Positions 5,636 to 6,912 of a DNA stretch of 6,912 nucleotides are shown piece by piece. Position numbers and translations under genes: made by a program. Location of the stretch: the NCBI GenBank assembly GCA_900770145.1, contig CAAGJL010000186.1:1-6912 (forward strand), given 5' to 3'. This DNA comes from Clostridia bacterium (GTDB taxonomy: Bacteria > Bacillota > Clostridia > Oscillospirales > CAG-272). The stretch's first letter is position 1. Each line of letters begins with the position of its first letter. Under the pieces are notes generated by a model, which ran no database searches, was not told the origin of the DNA, and worked only from the letters and a program-made list of their open reading frames with translations.

Positions 5636-6220
5636 ATGAAAGCAAAAAATCTGAACAAATCCTCCCGCAAAACAAACCGCCTGATCAAAAACGTATTTGC
5701 CGAAATGCTGTCGGAATATAAGGAAATCTCCCGCATTTCGGTCAGCGAACTGTGTGCCAGAGCCGACATCAGCCGCGGTACGTTCTATTCTCATTACGAC
5801 GATATTTACGGCGTTGCCGAGGACTATGAAAACGAGTTGATTGACCACTTTTTCGACAATGCCAAGTTGCTGACCCCTACCAATGTGGAACAGTTTATCG
5901 ATATTTTCTTTCAGTACATCCGCGAAAACGACGAAAACTATAAACTGCTTTGCCGCTCCAACGAGTTTATATTTACGGCAAAGAAACTGACCACGATTGC
6001 CACCAACAAATTTCTGGAACTTTGCCACCACAACGCTCTTGTTAAAAATAAAGAATATATTGATCTGGATATTGCCGTGTTTATTGATGGGATTCTTTGC
6101 GAATACGTCAAGTATTGTCGCGGGCTTTCCGCCGTGAAGCTGGACGACCTGTACGCTTTTACCAAGCAATGGCTGAATGATTTTGCGAAAAGACGGTTCT
6201 CTCCCCCGGAGAAAGCATAA
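5636..6220 (+). CDS. TetR-family transcriptional regulator
   Basis: The product has 194 residues. The N-terminal DNA-binding domain (about 11-58) shows the TetR pattern: helix 1 RLIKNVFAEML, then ISVSELCARADISRGTFYSHYDD (34-56), with SRGTFYSHY as recognition helix. The rest (about 60-190) is the helical ligand-binding and dimerisation domain. It has the spacing common in Firmicute TetR proteins with a TetR_C_33-like C-terminus, although I cannot assign the subfamily. The start ATG has AAGGA 5 nt upstream, a slightly short spacing. The gene is divergent from the ABC operon with shared palindromic sites between them, the classic arrangement of a local repressor of an exporter and of itself. Induction by the exported compound is an inference. 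An unusually strong consensus promoter precedes it, and a bidirectional terminator follows directly after its stop. Confidence 0.92.
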   Translation: MKAKNLNKSSRKTNRLIKNVFAEMLSEYKEISRISVSELCARADISRGTFYSHYDDIYGVAEDYENELIDHFFDNAKLLTPTNVEQFIDIFFQYIRENDENYKLLCRSNEFIFTAKKLTTIATNKFLELCHHNALVKNKEYIDLDIAVFIDGILCEYVKYCRGLSAVKLDDLYAFTKQWLNDFAKRRFSPPEKA

Positions 6221-6264
6221 AAAAACACTCCGCAGTTGCCAAAGCAACTGCGGAGTGCTTTTTT
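6221..6264. terminator. Bidirectional intrinsic terminator between convergent genes
   Basis: CACTCCGCAGTTGC (6226-6239) pairs perfectly over 14 bp with GCAACTGCGGAGTG (6244-6257) around a CAAA loop. It is flanked by an A-tract (6221-6225) and a T-tract (6259-6264), so it works on both strands. It lies immediately after the TetR-like stop and 6 bp from the stop of the convergent gene. Confidence 0.95.
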
Positions 6265-6270
6265 ATCCGG

Positions 6271-6912
6271 TTAATAGAGATCTTCGCCTTTGTCAACAAT
6301 GGTCGTGCTGACCGCCCCGGAGGCAATCAGATCGGCAAGCGTGGTGCCGGGGTTTGCAATAAATCTGAAATCCAGCGTATAGTTTTCCTTGTCTGCAACC
6401 AAAATGACCCAGCGACTTCCGTTGTTCTTTTTAATCCAACGGTCAATCGCTTTATAATTATAGTTTTTCCCGTTTGCCGGGACGCTGGAATTGCCGTTAT
6501 TGGTCTGGTTGCCGTATGCGGAATTGGACGCCGGCCAGAGCAGAATATCGGCATCCACAATATCATACAGTTCTTGCGAACACCCTTGCCAGCCATGGTG
6601 CGCCACCTGCAACACATCGCTCTTGAGGAACGCGGAAGCGGATTTGGTGCCGCCGTACATCGTCTGCATGACAAGATCACCCTGATAAAACAGATCCCCC
6701 AAAAACATGACGGTTTTCTCGTTGGGCAAGTAATTCAAACTGCCGTCACTGTTCTGCCCGGTACTGCGGCGCATATGGAAACGCGTGACCATAGAGGTGT
6801 TATTGAAGAATGCGATGGGCAACGGGAAAAGATCCTCCTGCGTGTACAGCACTTCAATCATCACGTTACGCACATAGATATTCTGCCCGGTATGTACTTC
6901 CACTACTTTGAA
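6271..6912 (-). CDS. ComEC-like metallo-beta-lactamase-fold protein, C-terminal part (5' truncated by window edge)
   Basis: The frame is open to base 6912 with no stop, so 213 C-terminal residues are visible and the start is outside; the GTG at 6903 is not taken as a start. The visible pattern fits the C-terminal half of the ComEC/Rec2-type MBL domain: NNTSMVTRF (cf. N-x-S-x-V), then VMFLGDL (the G-D metal-ligand motif), then SDVLQVAHHGW (the conserved L-x-V-x-H-H-G), then DADILLWPASN. The first HxHxDH metal motif should lie upstream of the window. No membrane helix is visible here, so this is either a free-standing or secreted ComEC-like hydrolase, or the C-terminus of a longer protein. The substrate is unknown; nucleic acid or phosphodiester is only one possibility. 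It is convergent with tetR and not part of the ABC operon. Confidence 0.8.
   Translation of the reverse strand, partial: FKVVEVHTGQNIYVRNVMIEVLYTQEDLFPLPIAFFNNTSMVTRFHMRRSTGQNSDGSLNYLPNEKTVMFLGDLFYQGDLVMQTMYGGTKSASAFLKSDVLQVAHHGWQGCSQELYDIVDADILLWPASNSAYGNQTNNGNSSVPANGKNYNYKAIDRWIKKNNGSRWVILVADKENYTLDFRFIANPGTTLADLIASGAVSTTIVDKGEDLY

Noticed and set aside
5471..6247. A 258-codon minus-strand frame antisense to the TetR-like gene
   Set aside because: It begins inside the terminator hairpin, runs through the divergent promoter region and overlaps the first ATPase start. The plus-strand frame has a clear TetR helix-turn-helix.

Overview
The window looks like a chromosomal segment of a gut-type Firmicute of class Clostridia, possibly Oscillospiraceae-like. 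This is inferred from strong AGGAGG-type ribosome binding sites, consensus sigma-A-like promoters, a BspA-like surface protein of the kind common in gut Clostridia, and moderate-to-high GC in most genes. No rRNA or marker gene fixes the taxon.

Layout, left to right. (1) The 3' part of an AT-rich gene for a BspA-like leucine-rich-repeat protein (+, entering from the left edge) ends in a strong intrinsic terminator. (2) A GC-rich intergenic stretch of about 250 bp has inverted and imperfect direct repeats and no credible gene. It is followed by a GAAA-loop hairpin that ends the leftward operon. (3) A four-gene leftward operon spans 5484 to 1358: ABC ATPase 1, ABC ATPase 2 (4-bp ATGA overlap), an ABC-2 type permease with a large extracytoplasmic domain (11-bp overlap), and a small TerB-like protein (20-bp gap). 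(4) A 151-bp divergent control region has a perfect TTGACA-N17-TATAAT promoter towards the regulator, two candidate promoters towards the ABC operon, and two inverted repeats built from the half-site AACACTG. (5) A TetR-family regulator (+) follows. (6) A bidirectional terminator is shared with (7) the C-terminal part of a ComEC-like metallo-beta-lactamase-fold protein (-), which runs off the right edge.

The core is a self-contained transporter cassette. The TetR-like protein probably represses itself and the divergent ABC operon, and a ligand (perhaps a toxic compound or peptide) would relieve repression. Two tandemly duplicated ATPases probably energise one permease as a homo- or heterodimer. 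The TerB-like protein is co-transcribed with them, and its role is unknown. The substrate cannot be read from the sequence.

The most unusual features are four W-x4-P repeats at 22-23 residue spacing in the permease's outer domain, the facing promoter arrangement in the divergent region, and the addition of a TerB-like protein to a two-ATPase, one-permease exporter.
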